Shown in pieces: positions 8,555-17,918 of a stretch of DNA of 55,515 nt. The DNA is from Desulfocapsa sp. (GTDB lineage: Bacteria > Desulfobacterota > Desulfobulbia > Desulfobulbales > Desulfocapsaceae), in NCBI GenBank assembly GCA_013426795.1, contig JACDZF010000002.1, positions 1-55,515 on the forward strand. The letters are read 5' to 3'. Below the pieces are notes generated by a model that was not told the DNA's origin, made no database searches, and worked only from the letters and a program-made list of their open reading frames with translations. The number at the start of each line of letters is the position of its first letter. Positions within the stretch are counted from its first letter, which is position 1. A program made the position numbers and the translations under genes.

Positions 8555-10109
8555 GTAAGCTATCACAGGGTGACGCCCATCAAGCCGCCGACCTGATCCA
8601 GGTCCAGGTCAGGTTGTTGTTCTTTGCAAGAAGCATTCATCGCGTCCACAAGCACACGGAAGGATGATTTGCCGTGCAGACGACATGTTTGCCGGAGAGA
8701 ACAATACGTTCCACTCAGCGGCTGCCTTTTTTGTTGTTGGTCCCCTGGCTGCGTTTCCGCCAGAGGACGGCATGACACAGCATCCGTTCACCGAAGTTGT
8801 TGGTTGGGTCAACACCCTTCTCCAGCAGGAAGGTGAACGATGAGTCCATTTCCGTATCGAGATGGCGGACAAACTTTCCCGCTTCACTGTCGGCCGATAT
8901 ACAGCGCAATCAGCCGGTTAAACCGGTCATAAAATGCTCGCCACTCGGCTTTGGTCGGAGGATCCTTGGCCATTTTGCATAAGCGCCGCAACTCGTCCCT
9001 GACCCAGGAACCGCATCTGGCCAGATCCGGTTCCTTTCGTTCGGCCAGTCCCCTGGCCCGGCGGATCAGGTGAGCCAGACAGCTCTGGCGCGCATTCACC
9101 CAGTCCTGGTAAAGCCGGTAGCCGACGCTGACCAGGATGCCGTCCAGGAACCGATCAAAGCTTCAAAAGCTGCCCGGGAGCGATTGGTGTGGATCATGAA
9201 GAAGGCGACCACCGAACTGGCCATGACCCAGAGCCAATCCAACTTGCCGCTGTTTTTCCAGGCGGTTTCGTCGATATGGTTGACAGCCACGCTACGGGCC
9301 TTGTCCCTGATTGCCTCGTAATGGGGCAGGATGGCCCCGGATGCCCGGTCAATAATTTCCTGAATCGCTCCGAGGCTGATATTGAAGCCCAGCACCGAGG
9401 AACAGAAGGATTGGATGGTCTGCCGACTGTTGCCGTCGATACCGCCGATCTCGGCCACCAGGGCACAGAGACGGGGGCCGAAGCCAGTTTGAAATGTTTC
9501 GGAGAAGTACCCCTTGCCGGTTTTGCCGCAGGCGTTGCACTTTCCCCGGTAGAGGGTGAAGTGAATAACCGTCATCACGATCTCGGGCAGCTCGATGTGC
9601 TGGTGGGTATGGTAGGGTCGTAACTCCGTAAACGTATGGCAACAGCAGATGCAGGGGCTGGGAGGCACCACCTCGATCCTGGTTGGGGGGATGAGCTGCT
9701 GGTGGCGCGGTGCCCTTTGTGGCCTTTGCGTCCACCGGGCTTGCTCTTGTTGGGTTTGGGCGCGTTTTCCTGGTAGGGCGAGTTGGATAAAGGCGGTTTG
9801 CTGGCTTGATTGTCAAAGATCCGAAAGCGGAAACAGCGCCAGCCATCTCCGTAGTGTCAATCGTGCATGCACGGCGATCCATCCGCTCGCCGAGGAGAGC
9901 GGTAGCTTTCCCGCATACGGGGCGGTAAAGTGAGTTCGCCAACCGGCCCTGATCCCTGTGTCGGCAGTGACCTTACGGATCTCGGCCAAATCGTTATGGT
10001 TGAGGCGGCGACCCCGGATCGGGTAAATAGGTGCTGCTGTATCCATGACAGCACCGGAGCAAATGCTGGTTTATGACGTCAGCAAAAAATACACCCCGTG
10101 ATCAGTTAC
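8555..10109 (-). mobile_element. IS66-family insertion sequence (degenerate, 1,555 bp)
   Basis: The ends are imperfect inverted repeats: GTAAGCTATCACAGGGTG at 8555-8572 and, read on the minus strand from 10109, GTAACTGATCACGGGGTG, identical at 14 of 18 positions. The element carries one transposase gene of the IS66 type on the minus strand and no accessory tnpA/tnpB-like genes, consistent with the single-ORF subgroup. An 8-bp direct repeat flanks it. It lies between the methyltransferase and sulfatase genes, which run in the same direction. Confidence 0.88.
8563..10046 (-). pseudogene. IS66-family transposase, multiply frameshifted
   Basis: The transposase is spread over several frames. From 10046 a start reads GRRLNHNDLAEIRKVTADTG. 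Around 9830-9690 a second frame has KPGGRKGHKGHR, the basic linker before the zinc-binding domain. From about 9700 to 9096 a third frame has PCICCCHTFTEL, the C-x2-C pair KCNACGKTGKGYF, then GFGPRLCALVAEIGG and NHIDETAWKN, which includes a DDE-core aspartate. From 9099 the frame shifts again (CLAHLIRRARGLAERKEPD), then again at about 8890 (LEKGVDPTNNFGERML, with the terminal DDE glutamate) and finally near 8720 (LRQTCRLHGKSSFRVLVDAM). At least four shifts make the gene non-functional unless some are sequence errors. Confidence 0.85.
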
Positions 10110-10141
10110 GAACCGTCTGGTCTGCTGATAACTGTTTGTTG

Positions 10142-10189
10142 CTTGCCGGCCCCGGGTGCAGCCGGCAAGGTTGCACCCGGGGCGGCAAG
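10142..10189 (-). terminator. strong stem-loop after the sulfatase gene
   Basis: Positions 10142-10160 and 10172-10189 are inverted repeats, pairing over 18 bases with a single unpaired C and an 11-base loop. The stem starts five bases past the sulfatase stop on the minus strand. There is no run of U after it, so this is a probable but not classical terminator. Confidence 0.5.
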
Positions 10190-10193
10190 AAGT

Positions 10194-11738
10194 CTATATC
10201 TTCGAACTCCAGGCATCCTCCATCCTGCTCAATACCTGATCGATGGTAAAACTGGCCGGTTTCATACGCGGTGGAAACTCATTGAATGTAGACAGAAAAT
10301 TCTGCACAATGGAATTGCCGGCGTAGTTCAAATAAACCCGGTCGATCACCCAGTCAAAGTAGGTGTTGGAGGTGATGTCCGCCCGTTCAAAGGGATCGGT
10401 GCGCAGGTTGAACAGTTTAGGGAAGCGCAGGAAGACAAAGGGTTCCATCCAGATCGCAACAGTCCCCTGGACACGCTGCTCGGCGAATACTATCTTCCAG
10501 TTGTCGTAGCGCACGGCGACCATATCACCGTCATCGGAAAAGTAGATAAAGCCCGGCCGGGGGCCTTTCGCCTCTTTTCCAGTGAAATTGGCCAGGAAAT
10601 CGTAACCGTCGATGTGTACCTTGAAGGTTTTGTCGCCGACCTTCATACCTGCCTTCAGTTTTTCCTTGATATCCGGTTCGCCGGCTGCGGCAAGCAGGGT
10701 CGGCAGCCAGTCCTGATGGGCGACAATTTCGTTGGAAACCGTCCCCGCCGGAATTTTACCAGGCCAGCGTACCACGGCCGGGACGCGGAAGGCACCCTCC
10801 CAGTTGGAGTTTTTCTCATTGCGGAACGGTGTCATGCCGGCATCGGGCCAGGAGTTCATGTGAACACCATTATCAGTGCTGTAAAAAACGATGGTATCAT
10901 CAGCGATCCCCAGCTCGTCCAGATAATCCAGCATCATGCCCACATGCTTGTCATGTTCCACCATGGTATCATGATATTCCGATTGCCAGCGTCCTGCCTG
11001 GCCGATGATTTCCTTGGGTGGATGGACTCGAAAATGCATCCAGGTGGTATTGAGCCAGACGAAGAAGGGCTTGCCTGCGTCCAGGGACTGTTTGATGAAG
11101 CCCTTTGCCGCCTCAACAAACTCGACATCGCAGGTCTCCATGCGTTTTTTGGTGAGCGGGCCGGTATTCTTGATCTTCTGTTTGCCCACCCTGCCCCAAC
11201 GGGGCTCTACGGTAGGGTCGTCGACATCCGTGGCCCAGCAGTGCAATACGCCCCGCGGTTTGAAGTTCTTATGAAATTCCGGAAAATCCTCTTCCGGCGG
11301 ATAATCCGCGTGCTCCGGCTCTTCTTCGGCATTGAGGTGATAGAGATTGCCCAGGAACTCATCAAAGCCATGGGCTGTCGGCAGGTACTTATTAAGGTCG
11401 CCGAAATGGTTTTTGCCGAACTGACCGGTGGCGTAGCCCATCGGTTTGAGTAATTCGGCAATGGTGACATCTTCGGCCTGCAAGCCTACATCAGCGCCCG
11501 GCATACCGACCTTGGTCAGACCGGTACGGTAAGGACTCTGGCCGGTGATAAAGGCAGCCCGGCCAGCCGTGCAGCTCTGCTGTCCATAGTAATCAGTAAA
11601 ACGCATTCCCTCCTTGGCGATGCGGTCGATGTTCGGCGTTCGGTAGCCCATGAGCCCATCGCTGTAACAGCTCAGGTTAGTGATGCCAATGTCGTCACCC
11701 CAGATAACAAGAATGTTCGGTTTTTTCTTTCCATCCAT
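10194..11738 (-). CDS. arylsulfatase (Cys-type, cytoplasmic)
   Basis: A 514-residue type I sulfatase, which hydrolyses sulfate esters using a formylglycine made from an active-site cysteine. Metal-binding aspartates are in VIWGDDIG (residues 15-16), and the modification motif is SCTAGRAAFITGQ with Cys56 and Arg60; the standard C-x-P-S-R is here C-T-A-G-R, a known variation. Later blocks are FGKNHFGDL, FFVWLNTTWMHFR, YSTDNGVH and WEGAFRVPAVVRWPGKIPAG. There is no signal peptide, so it should act in the cytosol. GGAG lies eight bases before the ATG. The sulfatase-maturing radical-SAM gene lies 119 bp upstream on the same strand and a SulP permease follows further upstream. The natural sulfate ester is unknown. 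Confidence 0.9.
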   Translation of the reverse strand: MDGKKKPNILVIWGDDIGITNLSCYSDGLMGYRTPNIDRIAKEGMRFTDYYGQQSCTAGRAAFITGQSPYRTGLTKVGMPGADVGLQAEDVTIAELLKPMGYATGQFGKNHFGDLNKYLPTAHGFDEFLGNLYHLNAEEEPEHADYPPEEDFPEFHKNFKPRGVLHCWATDVDDPTVEPRWGRVGKQKIKNTGPLTKKRMETCDVEFVEAAKGFIKQSLDAGKPFFVWLNTTWMHFRVHPPKEIIGQAGRWQSEYHDTMVEHDKHVGMMLDYLDELGIADDTIVFYSTDNGVHMNSWPDAGMTPFRNEKNSNWEGAFRVPAVVRWPGKIPAGTVSNEIVAHQDWLPTLLAAAGEPDIKEKLKAGMKVGDKTFKVHIDGYDFLANFTGKEAKGPRPGFIYFSDDGDMVAVRYDNWKIVFAEQRVQGTVAIWMEPFVFLRFPKLFNLRTDPFERADITSNTYFDWVIDRVYLNYAGNSIVQNFLSTFNEFPPRMKPASFTIDQVLSRMEDAWSSKI

Positions 11739-11857
11739 AATCTGATCTCCATTGAAGGTTCGTCTATACCGTTCTCCCCTGGGAAACGGCCCTTTTAATC
11801 TTTAGCGCTGGGACTGACCGGATAAAAACCGGCCGTAAATTTGCTAAAGAGTTTGAA

Positions 11858-13189
11858 TTACCGCAGGATATTAAACAGCGATTGCTGCCGGGCATGACAC
11901 TTTTTAAATTTGAGGCCGCTGCCGCAGGGACAGGGAGCATTTCGCCCGACCTGTGCCATCTTGGCGTCTTTTTTGGCGTCTTCACGCTGCATCACCTGCA
12001 TCACGTTTTTTGCATCGACACCTTGTTTTATGAGCTGGGACAGCACCTCAATGGACCAGTCGATGTGATTAAAAAAGGCTTTGTAGCCGACGCAGAGGTA
12101 ATTGAGACCGACCTCGCCATCCGGCGTCGCTATAAACCTGTTCCTGGGGCACTCCCCGTGACAGGCAAAGAGCACCTCGCATTCACGGCAGTAGCGCGGC
12201 AGGGTCTCGGCCTTATTGAGGCCGAAGGTTCTCTGCTGTTTGGATCCAGCCATTTCAGCCATGGGCGTCTGCTGGATGTTGCCGAGCAGATAATCGGGTT
12301 CGACAAAGTGATCGCAGGAGTAGAGGTCGCCATTATGCTCGATGGCGAGGCCGTGGCCACAGACAGGATCGAAGATACACATGCCTGAGGAAGGAAATTT
12401 CATCCAGGCACGAACCATGGCCTCGAAGGTCTGCACGAAAATCTTGCCCACATCCTTTCTGACCCACTCATCGAAAATGGTGATGAGGAAGTGTCCCCAC
12501 TGTTCAGCGGTCACTGTCCGTTCCGAAACCGTGGAACCTTGCTGGTAAAGGGTGATTTCACCATTTTGATTCAGTCGCTCGATGGCAGGGATAAACTGAA
12601 TCCAGGATGTTTTGACCTCGTCCCGCAGAAAGCGGTAGACTTCAAGCGGGTGAGCCCCATTAGTGCGGTTGACGGTGACGAGGACGTTATACTCGACGCC
12701 GTGCTTTTGCAACAGCCGGATGCCGGCCATCACCCGGTCAAACGTTGGTCCCCCGGCTTTATCGACACGGTGGGTATCATGGAGTTCTCGGGGACCATCA
12801 AGACTGATGCCTACCAGGTAATGGTGTTCGCGGAAAAATTCGCACCAGTCATCGTTCAGCAGAGTGCCGTTGGTCTGGATGGTGTTTTCAAAAGTCATCC
12901 CGGGTTTGCGGTATTTCTCCTGCAGGGCGATGGCCTTGCGGAAAAAGTCCAGTCCCATCAGGGTCGGCTCCCCACCCTGCCAGGCGACCGACACATTCAG
13001 GTTATGCTGCGCTTCTATAAGCTGTGAGATATAGCTCTCCAGTACCTCGTCGTTCATCCGGAAATGACTATCCGGATACAGTCTCCCTTTTTTCAGGAAA
13101 AAACAGTAATCGCAGGCCAGATTGCATCGTGACCCGGTGGGCTTAGCCAGGACGTGAATATGCTGAGGAATGTTTGTTGCACTGCTCAT
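11858..13189 (-). CDS. anaerobic sulfatase-maturating enzyme (radical SAM, SPASM) with SEC-C tail
   Basis: A 443-residue radical-SAM enzyme that oxidises the sulfatase active-site Cys or Ser to formylglycine without oxygen. The SAM cluster motif is CNLACDYC (Cys22, 26, 29), followed by VAWQGGEPTLMGLDFF, IQTNGTLL and VGISLDGPRELHD. The SPASM part has CIFDPVCGHGLAIEHNGDLYSCDHFV and YCRECEVLFACHGECPRNR. The last ~25 residues add a SEC-C zinc motif (APCPCGSG then KKCH). It stands just upstream of its likely client, the Cys-type sulfatase. A perfect palindrome AAAGGACGTCCTTT at 13193-13206 lies before the start and contains the only purine-rich ribosome-site candidate. Confidence 0.92.
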   Translation of the reverse strand: MSSATNIPQHIHVLAKPTGSRCNLACDYCFFLKKGRLYPDSHFRMNDEVLESYISQLIEAQHNLNVSVAWQGGEPTLMGLDFFRKAIALQEKYRKPGMTFENTIQTNGTLLNDDWCEFFREHHYLVGISLDGPRELHDTHRVDKAGGPTFDRVMAGIRLLQKHGVEYNVLVTVNRTNGAHPLEVYRFLRDEVKTSWIQFIPAIERLNQNGEITLYQQGSTVSERTVTAEQWGHFLITIFDEWVRKDVGKIFVQTFEAMVRAWMKFPSSGMCIFDPVCGHGLAIEHNGDLYSCDHFVEPDYLLGNIQQTPMAEMAGSKQQRTFGLNKAETLPRYCRECEVLFACHGECPRNRFIATPDGEVGLNYLCVGYKAFFNHIDWSIEVLSQLIKQGVDAKNVMQVMQREDAKKDAKMAQVGRNAPCPCGSGLKFKKCHARQQSLFNILR

Positions 13190-13397
13190 TGGAAAGGACG
13201 TCCTTTATCTGTGCACCGAGATGATGGCTGAGACAGCAGCGATTGATCTGTCCATAAGAGTCGTAGCATAATTATTAAATAAGACCGACGTATGCGAAAA
13301 CGGTAATTTATTATATCAAATCCTTCAAATGAAACCAATGCTTCTTGCACTGTTTTTCTCAAAACCATCTTCTCGTCACACCCGGGCGCACCACTTT

Positions 13398-15062
13398 CTA
13401 TTGGCCCGACGGCTGTGCCGTAATCCACGCTTCGGCCGCATCCACCGCCTGCAATAAGGCCGTCCCTACGCCTTCGGTCGCCACGAAGATGTTTTCACGA
13501 CCGATAATCCGCAGGATCCCGGTGCGTTCCATCTGCTCCAGGACGCTCGGGGCTATGCCGACCAGCATCAATTTGCTCTTCCGGCGCTGTAGCCTCCTGG
13601 CGTAGCGCGCGACCACCTGCAGGAAGGTGCTGCCTATATCCTTTTTGCCGCGCATCGCCAGGATGACGGCGGCATGCCGCGAGGCTTCGGTCACTTCCGG
13701 GAGCTGGGCGTTGAACACCGATGCGGCGGCATAGAACAGGCTGCCGTATGGAACAAGGATGGTGACTTTTTTCGGGGGCACGGCCGATGGCGGCTCGCCT
13801 TCCACGGGGTATTGTCCCCGCTCAATCTCCCAGGCCTTTACGGTGATTTTGTTGGACTGCTGAAAGACGAAGAGCAGCACAGCCAGCGCCGCTCCCAGTA
13901 AAACGGCGTACTGCAACGGTACCAGCAGCGCAGCCACAAAGGTGAGGGCCATGACCGCATCCTGCGCCAATCCTGTCTTCCACACCATGACGATCTCCGC
14001 GGGTTTCAAGGTCCGAAAACCCACCACAATCAGCAGCCCAGCCAAGGCTGGCATGGCGATCAGGCTTACCAGGCGGCCAAAGAGAACGACGACCAGTGCG
14101 ATCACAATGCCGGCCGTGATATTGGCAAAGCGGGAGCGGGCCCCGGCACCGGTCACGATGGCGGTGCCCGATATGGAGCCGCCGACCGTCGAGCCCTGGA
14201 ACAGACCCGACATGAGGTTTGCCATACCCTGGCCAATAAAATCGCCGGATGCGTTTGGATAGCGGCCATCAGGGTTGGGCACGGATTGGGTGATGCTGGC
14301 ACCCTGCATCAATCCCACAAAAGTCATCGACAGGGCGGGCAGGATCAGGTAGGGGAATACCGCCGGCGACGGCAGCATCGGCAAGGGCAGTGAGCCCGGG
14401 ATTTCGGCGATGTCACGCACCCGGGCCACGGCATCTGCGCCCAACAGCTGTGCGACGAGTGACGAAACGAGCATCGCCACCACCATGCCCAGCGACTTCA
14501 AGCTGGTCTTCTCCAAGGTCAGAATGAGGATAATGGTGAGCACGCCAACCAGCAAGGTCGGCAGATGGAACTGGCTGGTGTTTTGCAGGATGTTGATCGT
14601 CCGCGTCACCCGGTTCCCGCCCATGCTGGAGTAACCGGTAAAATCGTCCAGCTGTCCCAGTATTATCAGAATCGCCACGGCGTTGATGAACCCGGTCATG
14701 ACTGAATTGGGCACAAACCGGAGCAGGGAGCCGAGGTTGAACAAGCCCGCCAACAGCATGAACAAGCCGGTGAGGAGGGCCAGCGCAAACAACGACGTAT
14801 TTGGATACGTGCCTTGGGTCACCTGCGGCACGCTGGCCACCACCAGGGCCATGGCGCTGGTCCCCTGAACGGACATGAACGTCGAGCTGGTGAAGAAAGC
14901 GCCGGTAAAAACGCCCATCATGTAGGCATGCAGGCCGTAAATCGGGTTGACCAGCGCCAGCAGGCCGTTGGCCAACCCGGATGGAACGCTCTGAATGCCC
15001 AGGACCACACCTGCACTCAGGTCTTCAATGATGGTGGCGCGGTTGAAGAATTGTCGTTTCAT
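13398..15062 (-). CDS. SulP-family anion permease with STAS domain
   Basis: A 554-residue SulP transporter. The N-terminal region has the family opening IIEDLSAGVVLGIQSVPSGLANGLLA and YGLHAYMMG, followed by about a dozen membrane helices including SVPNPDGRYPNASGDFIGQGMANL and GSISGTAIVTGAGARSRFANI. After residue ~430 comes a cytosolic STAS domain (VTILVPYGSLFYAAASVF, VILAMRGKKDIGSTFLQVV). SulP members carry sulfate, bicarbonate or dicarboxylates with proton or sodium; the substrate is not determined. Next to a sulfatase and its maturase, sulfate or an organic anion is a reasonable guess. The gene is 208 bp upstream of the maturase gene on the same strand. Confidence 0.9.
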   Translation of the reverse strand: MKRQFFNRATIIEDLSAGVVLGIQSVPSGLANGLLALVNPIYGLHAYMMGVFTGAFFTSSTFMSVQGTSAMALVVASVPQVTQGTYPNTSLFALALLTGLFMLLAGLFNLGSLLRFVPNSVMTGFINAVAILIILGQLDDFTGYSSMGGNRVTRTINILQNTSQFHLPTLLVGVLTIILILTLEKTSLKSLGMVVAMLVSSLVAQLLGADAVARVRDIAEIPGSLPLPMLPSPAVFPYLILPALSMTFVGLMQGASITQSVPNPDGRYPNASGDFIGQGMANLMSGLFQGSTVGGSISGTAIVTGAGARSRFANITAGIVIALVVVLFGRLVSLIAMPALAGLLIVVGFRTLKPAEIVMVWKTGLAQDAVMALTFVAALLVPLQYAVLLGAALAVLLFVFQQSNKITVKAWEIERGQYPVEGEPPSAVPPKKVTILVPYGSLFYAAASVFNAQLPEVTEASRHAAVILAMRGKKDIGSTFLQVVARYARRLQRRKSKLMLVGIAPSVLEQMERTGILRIIGRENIFVATEGVGTALLQAVDAAEAWITAQPSGQ

Positions 15063-15203
15063 GGGTTTTGTAGTTTCTCTTGTGAACCAGGAATGGTTCC
15101 ATCGTCTGGGAGAGATGAGATCCGGTAATCACAGACAGCTGAGCTGTCTTGTGCCCGCGGTGTCACTTATCACAACTCGCCAGCTTGTGTCGGCGGGGAG
15201 CAG

Positions 15204-15686
15204 TTATTGTCTGACCCGTAAGGAACCGTCTCGTCCCTCAATGACCCGAACATGATCGCCAACGGCAAATAGAGCATCCTGTTCCTGGACAACAACGAGC
15301 ACATCACCATTATCCAGCTGGACTTCAATTTCCCAAGCTGGCCGGGTCGCTCGTGACCGCTCCACCCCTGAGCCTATGGCTGCTCCGGCCAAGGCTCCGC
15401 CGACGGTCGCCAGGGTCCGGCCCCGGTTACTCCCTATGGTGGAGCCGACGACTCCTCCAGCCACTCCACCGACGACTGCGCCGGCACCGGTTTGGTTGTG
15501 CTGAATCTGGACTTGCGCGAGATGGATTATTATTCCATCAAAAGATCGCATTGCTGTCTGTGCCTGGCTGGCCGTGAATGTGTTGCCGCCCTGGCCAGTT
15601 GGCTGGCAAGAGGTTAAAAGTTGAGCAGATACCAGAATGCTTAAAAATACTATGCCGGTGTGGATCTTTCTTTTGGTTTTCAACAT
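15204..15686 (-). CDS. glycine-zipper outer-membrane lipoprotein (SlyB-like)
   Basis: A ~160-residue lipoprotein. A basic N-terminus and hydrophobic stretch lead to a lipobox LLTSC, so the mature protein starts at this Cys and is lipid-anchored. The middle is a glycine zipper (GAGAVVGGVAGGVVGSTIGS and TVGGALAGAAIGSG), the 17-kDa antigen/SlyB type that inserts in the outer membrane. The tail (WEIEVQLDNGDVLVVVQEQD, VGDHVRVIEG) matches the C-terminal domain of this family. ATG 15686 is preceded by AAAGGAAAG; a longer frame to 15740 exists but lacks a ribosome site. It is thought to support envelope integrity. Confidence 0.8.
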   Translation of the reverse strand: MLKTKRKIHTGIVFLSILVSAQLLTSCQPTGQGGNTFTASQAQTAMRSFDGIIIHLAQVQIQHNQTGAGAVVGGVAGGVVGSTIGSNRGRTLATVGGALAGAAIGSGVERSRATRPAWEIEVQLDNGDVLVVVQEQDALFAVGDHVRVIEGRDGSLRVRQ

Positions 15687-15740
15687 AATGTTCTGCTTTC
15701 CTTTTATGGAAGAGTTGAAAATACGGTTCCCTTCTGTCAT

Positions 15741-16176
15741 TTCTGAATTTCTGCTTCCTGGGTCAAGGATAATCAGCTGTTATTTTTCTTAAATGATAGC
15801 ACGGTTGTCAGGTGGAAGAAAGAAAAAAGTGGTGGACTTTATGGCTCTAAGAGCAATCTGATAAAGATACTATGTGGCGAATATTCAGCAGAATTTGGCC
15901 TCAAAAAACCGGATACATTCTTCGATCGTCCCCACTTTCCTCAGGTATGTGGAAGCTCTTCGGGAAGAAGAATCGCATATTGAGAAATCTCCGGCAAACT
16001 GGTATCCTCTCTGCCAAGTGATATGGGTGATCTTTGCATAATTTTTCTGAGAGATCATCTCTACCAATACGGTGAGCGAATACGATATCACCATTGTTGA
16101 AGCGTCGATTTCTTATAACAACAGCGTTATCCGGTGGGTGTTCCCACCGGATTTTGAGACGGAGGCGATGAGGATC
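15741..16176. other. gene-poor interval containing a decayed duplicate leader
   Basis: No intact gene is supported in these 436 bases. The left 270 bases show no recognisable element. The right part, 16012-16133, is a diverged copy of the leader and first codons of the DUF900-type hydrolase gene at 2309 and is described separately. Confidence 0.5.
16012..16133 (+). pseudogene. decayed 5' end of a DUF900-type hydrolase paralogue
   Basis: This stretch aligns almost without gaps to 2239-2357. Shared blocks include TTTGCATAA, GAGATCATCTC, a TCACCA block at the start site and TTGAAG-GTCGATT. Where the first copy has ATG (2309) this copy has ATA (16090-16092). In that frame it reads SPLLKRRFLITTAL against SPLLKSRLLLATAV in the intact gene. 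Similarity stops after about 15 codons, so only the leader and start of the paralogue survive. Confidence 0.7.
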
Positions 16177-17646
16177 ATGCCGGGGAAAAGTAAATCAACG
16201 GGGAGAACCTTCAGCTGGTTGTTCCTTCTTGCACTGTTCGGTCTCTATCTCTACCTGATGCTCGGCGGGAATACCCTTTCCCTGGAACCCTGGCATACGG
16301 TGAGACTGGCAGAGGAGTTCTCAGAGGAAAAGCGGGCCTCGATAAAAACCTTTGAGCAGTATCTGAGCCTGGAAGAGCGGTTGTTCAAGGAACTTGATCA
16401 AAGGATTTATAATGAGCCTGACGGCAGCACGCGTTTTGATTTGTGCCGCTATCGTTCAGGAAGCCCAGCCGACCCACATCGCCTGGCCCCCAACTGGAAC
16501 CGGAGTTTTGAGCTGGTTTCGGAAAAACCAGCCGGGGGGGTTTTGCTCCTGCACGGGATGTCCGATTCGCCCTACAGCCTGCGCGCACTCGGTGAGGCCT
16601 TAAACCGCCGGGGCTATTGGGTGGTCGGGCTTCGCCTGCCCGGGCACGGGACGGTGCCGTCCGGCCTGAAAGTTGTGACATGGGAGGACATGGCCGCTGT
16701 GGTTGGACTTGCTGCTCAGCATCTGAGCGCCAAAATCGGCCGGCAGCCTCTCCATATCATAGGCTACTCAACCGGAGCGCCCCTTGCATTAAATTACTCC
16801 CTTGATGCGCTGGAAAACAAAACGCTCCAGATTCCCGCAAGTCTCATCCTTATTTCCCCTGCCATTGGTCTCCACCCCGCAGCCGGACTGGCGGGCATCA
16901 AGGATTTTCTCTCTTTTCTACCCGGACTTGGTCAAATGGCCTGGCTGTCGATCCAGCCTGAATTTGATCCCTATAAATACAACTCCTTTGCCACAAACGC
17001 CGGCAATCAGGTGTACCGTTTAACCCGCAGCGTGAAAAGGCGAATTGCCGCCTGGGCTCAAGATACTGATGTGGAAACATTCCCACCGATATTGGTTTTT
17101 AAGTCCACTGTCGATGCAACGGTTTCTGAGAATGCTGTCGTTGATGATCTCCTGAACCCTCTCCACAGTGCTCGCCATGAGTTGATCTTATTTGATATCA
17201 ATCGTTTGTCTCTGAAATCGTCACTGCTGTCTTCCAACCCAGCCCCGTTGACGGAACGCTTAATGAGCGATCAATCGTTACCATTCACTCTCACCCTGGT
17301 GACCAATGAAAACCAGGAGAGTATGGCTGTTGTGGCGATACGCAAAGATCCGCAGTCAAATGGCTCCCTTGAAATCTCTGATCTCCACCTTCAATGGCCG
17401 CGCGGTGTGTTCTCCCTCTCCCATGTCGCTCTTCCCTTTCCTCCGAATGACCCCCTTTACGGAGAGCAGGCACCGGCAGGCGGCAATCTTCTTCACCTGG
17501 GGCAGATGGACCTTAGAGGTGAACGGAACGTATTGAAAATCCCCTGTGACTGGCTGCTGCGGATGCGATTTAACCCTTTTTATGAATATCTTGAAAGACG
17601 AACCATTCAATGGGAGGAGGATGCAAATCGACGACCTTCATCTTAA
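16177..17646 (+). CDS. membrane-anchored alpha/beta hydrolase
   Basis: A ~490-residue serine hydrolase with an N-terminal transmembrane segment (WLFLLALFGLYLYLMLGG). The domain has GVLLLHGMSDSPYSLRALGE, then GLRLPGHGTVPSGL and the nucleophile elbow IGYSTGAPLAL; the acid region may be ILVFKSTVDATVS. The C-terminal ~150 residues extend beyond the fold. ATG 16177 is preferred because GGAGG at 16161-16165 is 11 bases upstream. The same frame is open to 16072, but that upstream part is the decayed duplicate leader of another gene, so it is unlikely to be coding. The substrate is unknown; the fold and location suggest a periplasmic esterase or lipase. Confidence 0.78.
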   Translation: MPGKSKSTGRTFSWLFLLALFGLYLYLMLGGNTLSLEPWHTVRLAEEFSEEKRASIKTFEQYLSLEERLFKELDQRIYNEPDGSTRFDLCRYRSGSPADPHRLAPNWNRSFELVSEKPAGGVLLLHGMSDSPYSLRALGEALNRRGYWVVGLRLPGHGTVPSGLKVVTWEDMAAVVGLAAQHLSAKIGRQPLHIIGYSTGAPLALNYSLDALENKTLQIPASLILISPAIGLHPAAGLAGIKDFLSFLPGLGQMAWLSIQPEFDPYKYNSFATNAGNQVYRLTRSVKRRIAAWAQDTDVETFPPILVFKSTVDATVSENAVVDDLLNPLHSARHELILFDINRLSLKSSLLSSNPAPLTERLMSDQSLPFTLTLVTNENQESMAVVAIRKDPQSNGSLEISDLHLQWPRGVFSLSHVALPFPPNDPLYGEQAPAGGNLLHLGQMDLRGERNVLKIPCDWLLRMRFNPFYEYLERRTIQWEEDANRRPSS

Positions 17647-17918
17647 GGATTTCTTGGTCACGAGTTGCCGACTGTCTCTGAACTGATCTCTCTGGTTTTT
17701 AGAAAACGTTCCTGCACCAGCCTTTGGTACCACGGAATACGCCTGATCAATAGAGGCCGAAACACCAGTTCAGTTGGCAGGAGTCTCGTTTGACTGAAGG
17801 CGACTTATTCTCATTGCAACTTCAGAATAGTAGATTAAGATAGCCCATCAATAGAGCGCCTGTATGGTAATGTATGTTAATGATACATCGACTAAAATTT
17901 TTATATTTGAGGGAAAAA

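Larger units (their letters stand above)
8547..10117. repeat. 8-bp target site duplication flanking the IS66 element
   Basis: GAACCGTC occurs at 8547-8554 and again at 10110-10117, directly abutting the two ends of the element at 8555-10109. An 8-bp duplication is the hallmark of IS66-family transposition, and perfect preservation indicates insertion at this site rather than later rearrangement. Confidence 0.9.

Noticed and set aside
13193-13206. Palindrome AAAGGACGTCCTTT before the sulfatase maturase as an operator
   Set aside because: It may equally be the ribosome site of the maturase; a single 14-bp palindrome with no second copy is not enough to call.
16072-16176. Longer start for the hydrolase at 16177
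   Set aside because: The upstream codons match a decayed paralogue leader from 2309 in another frame, and a GGAGG favours 16177.
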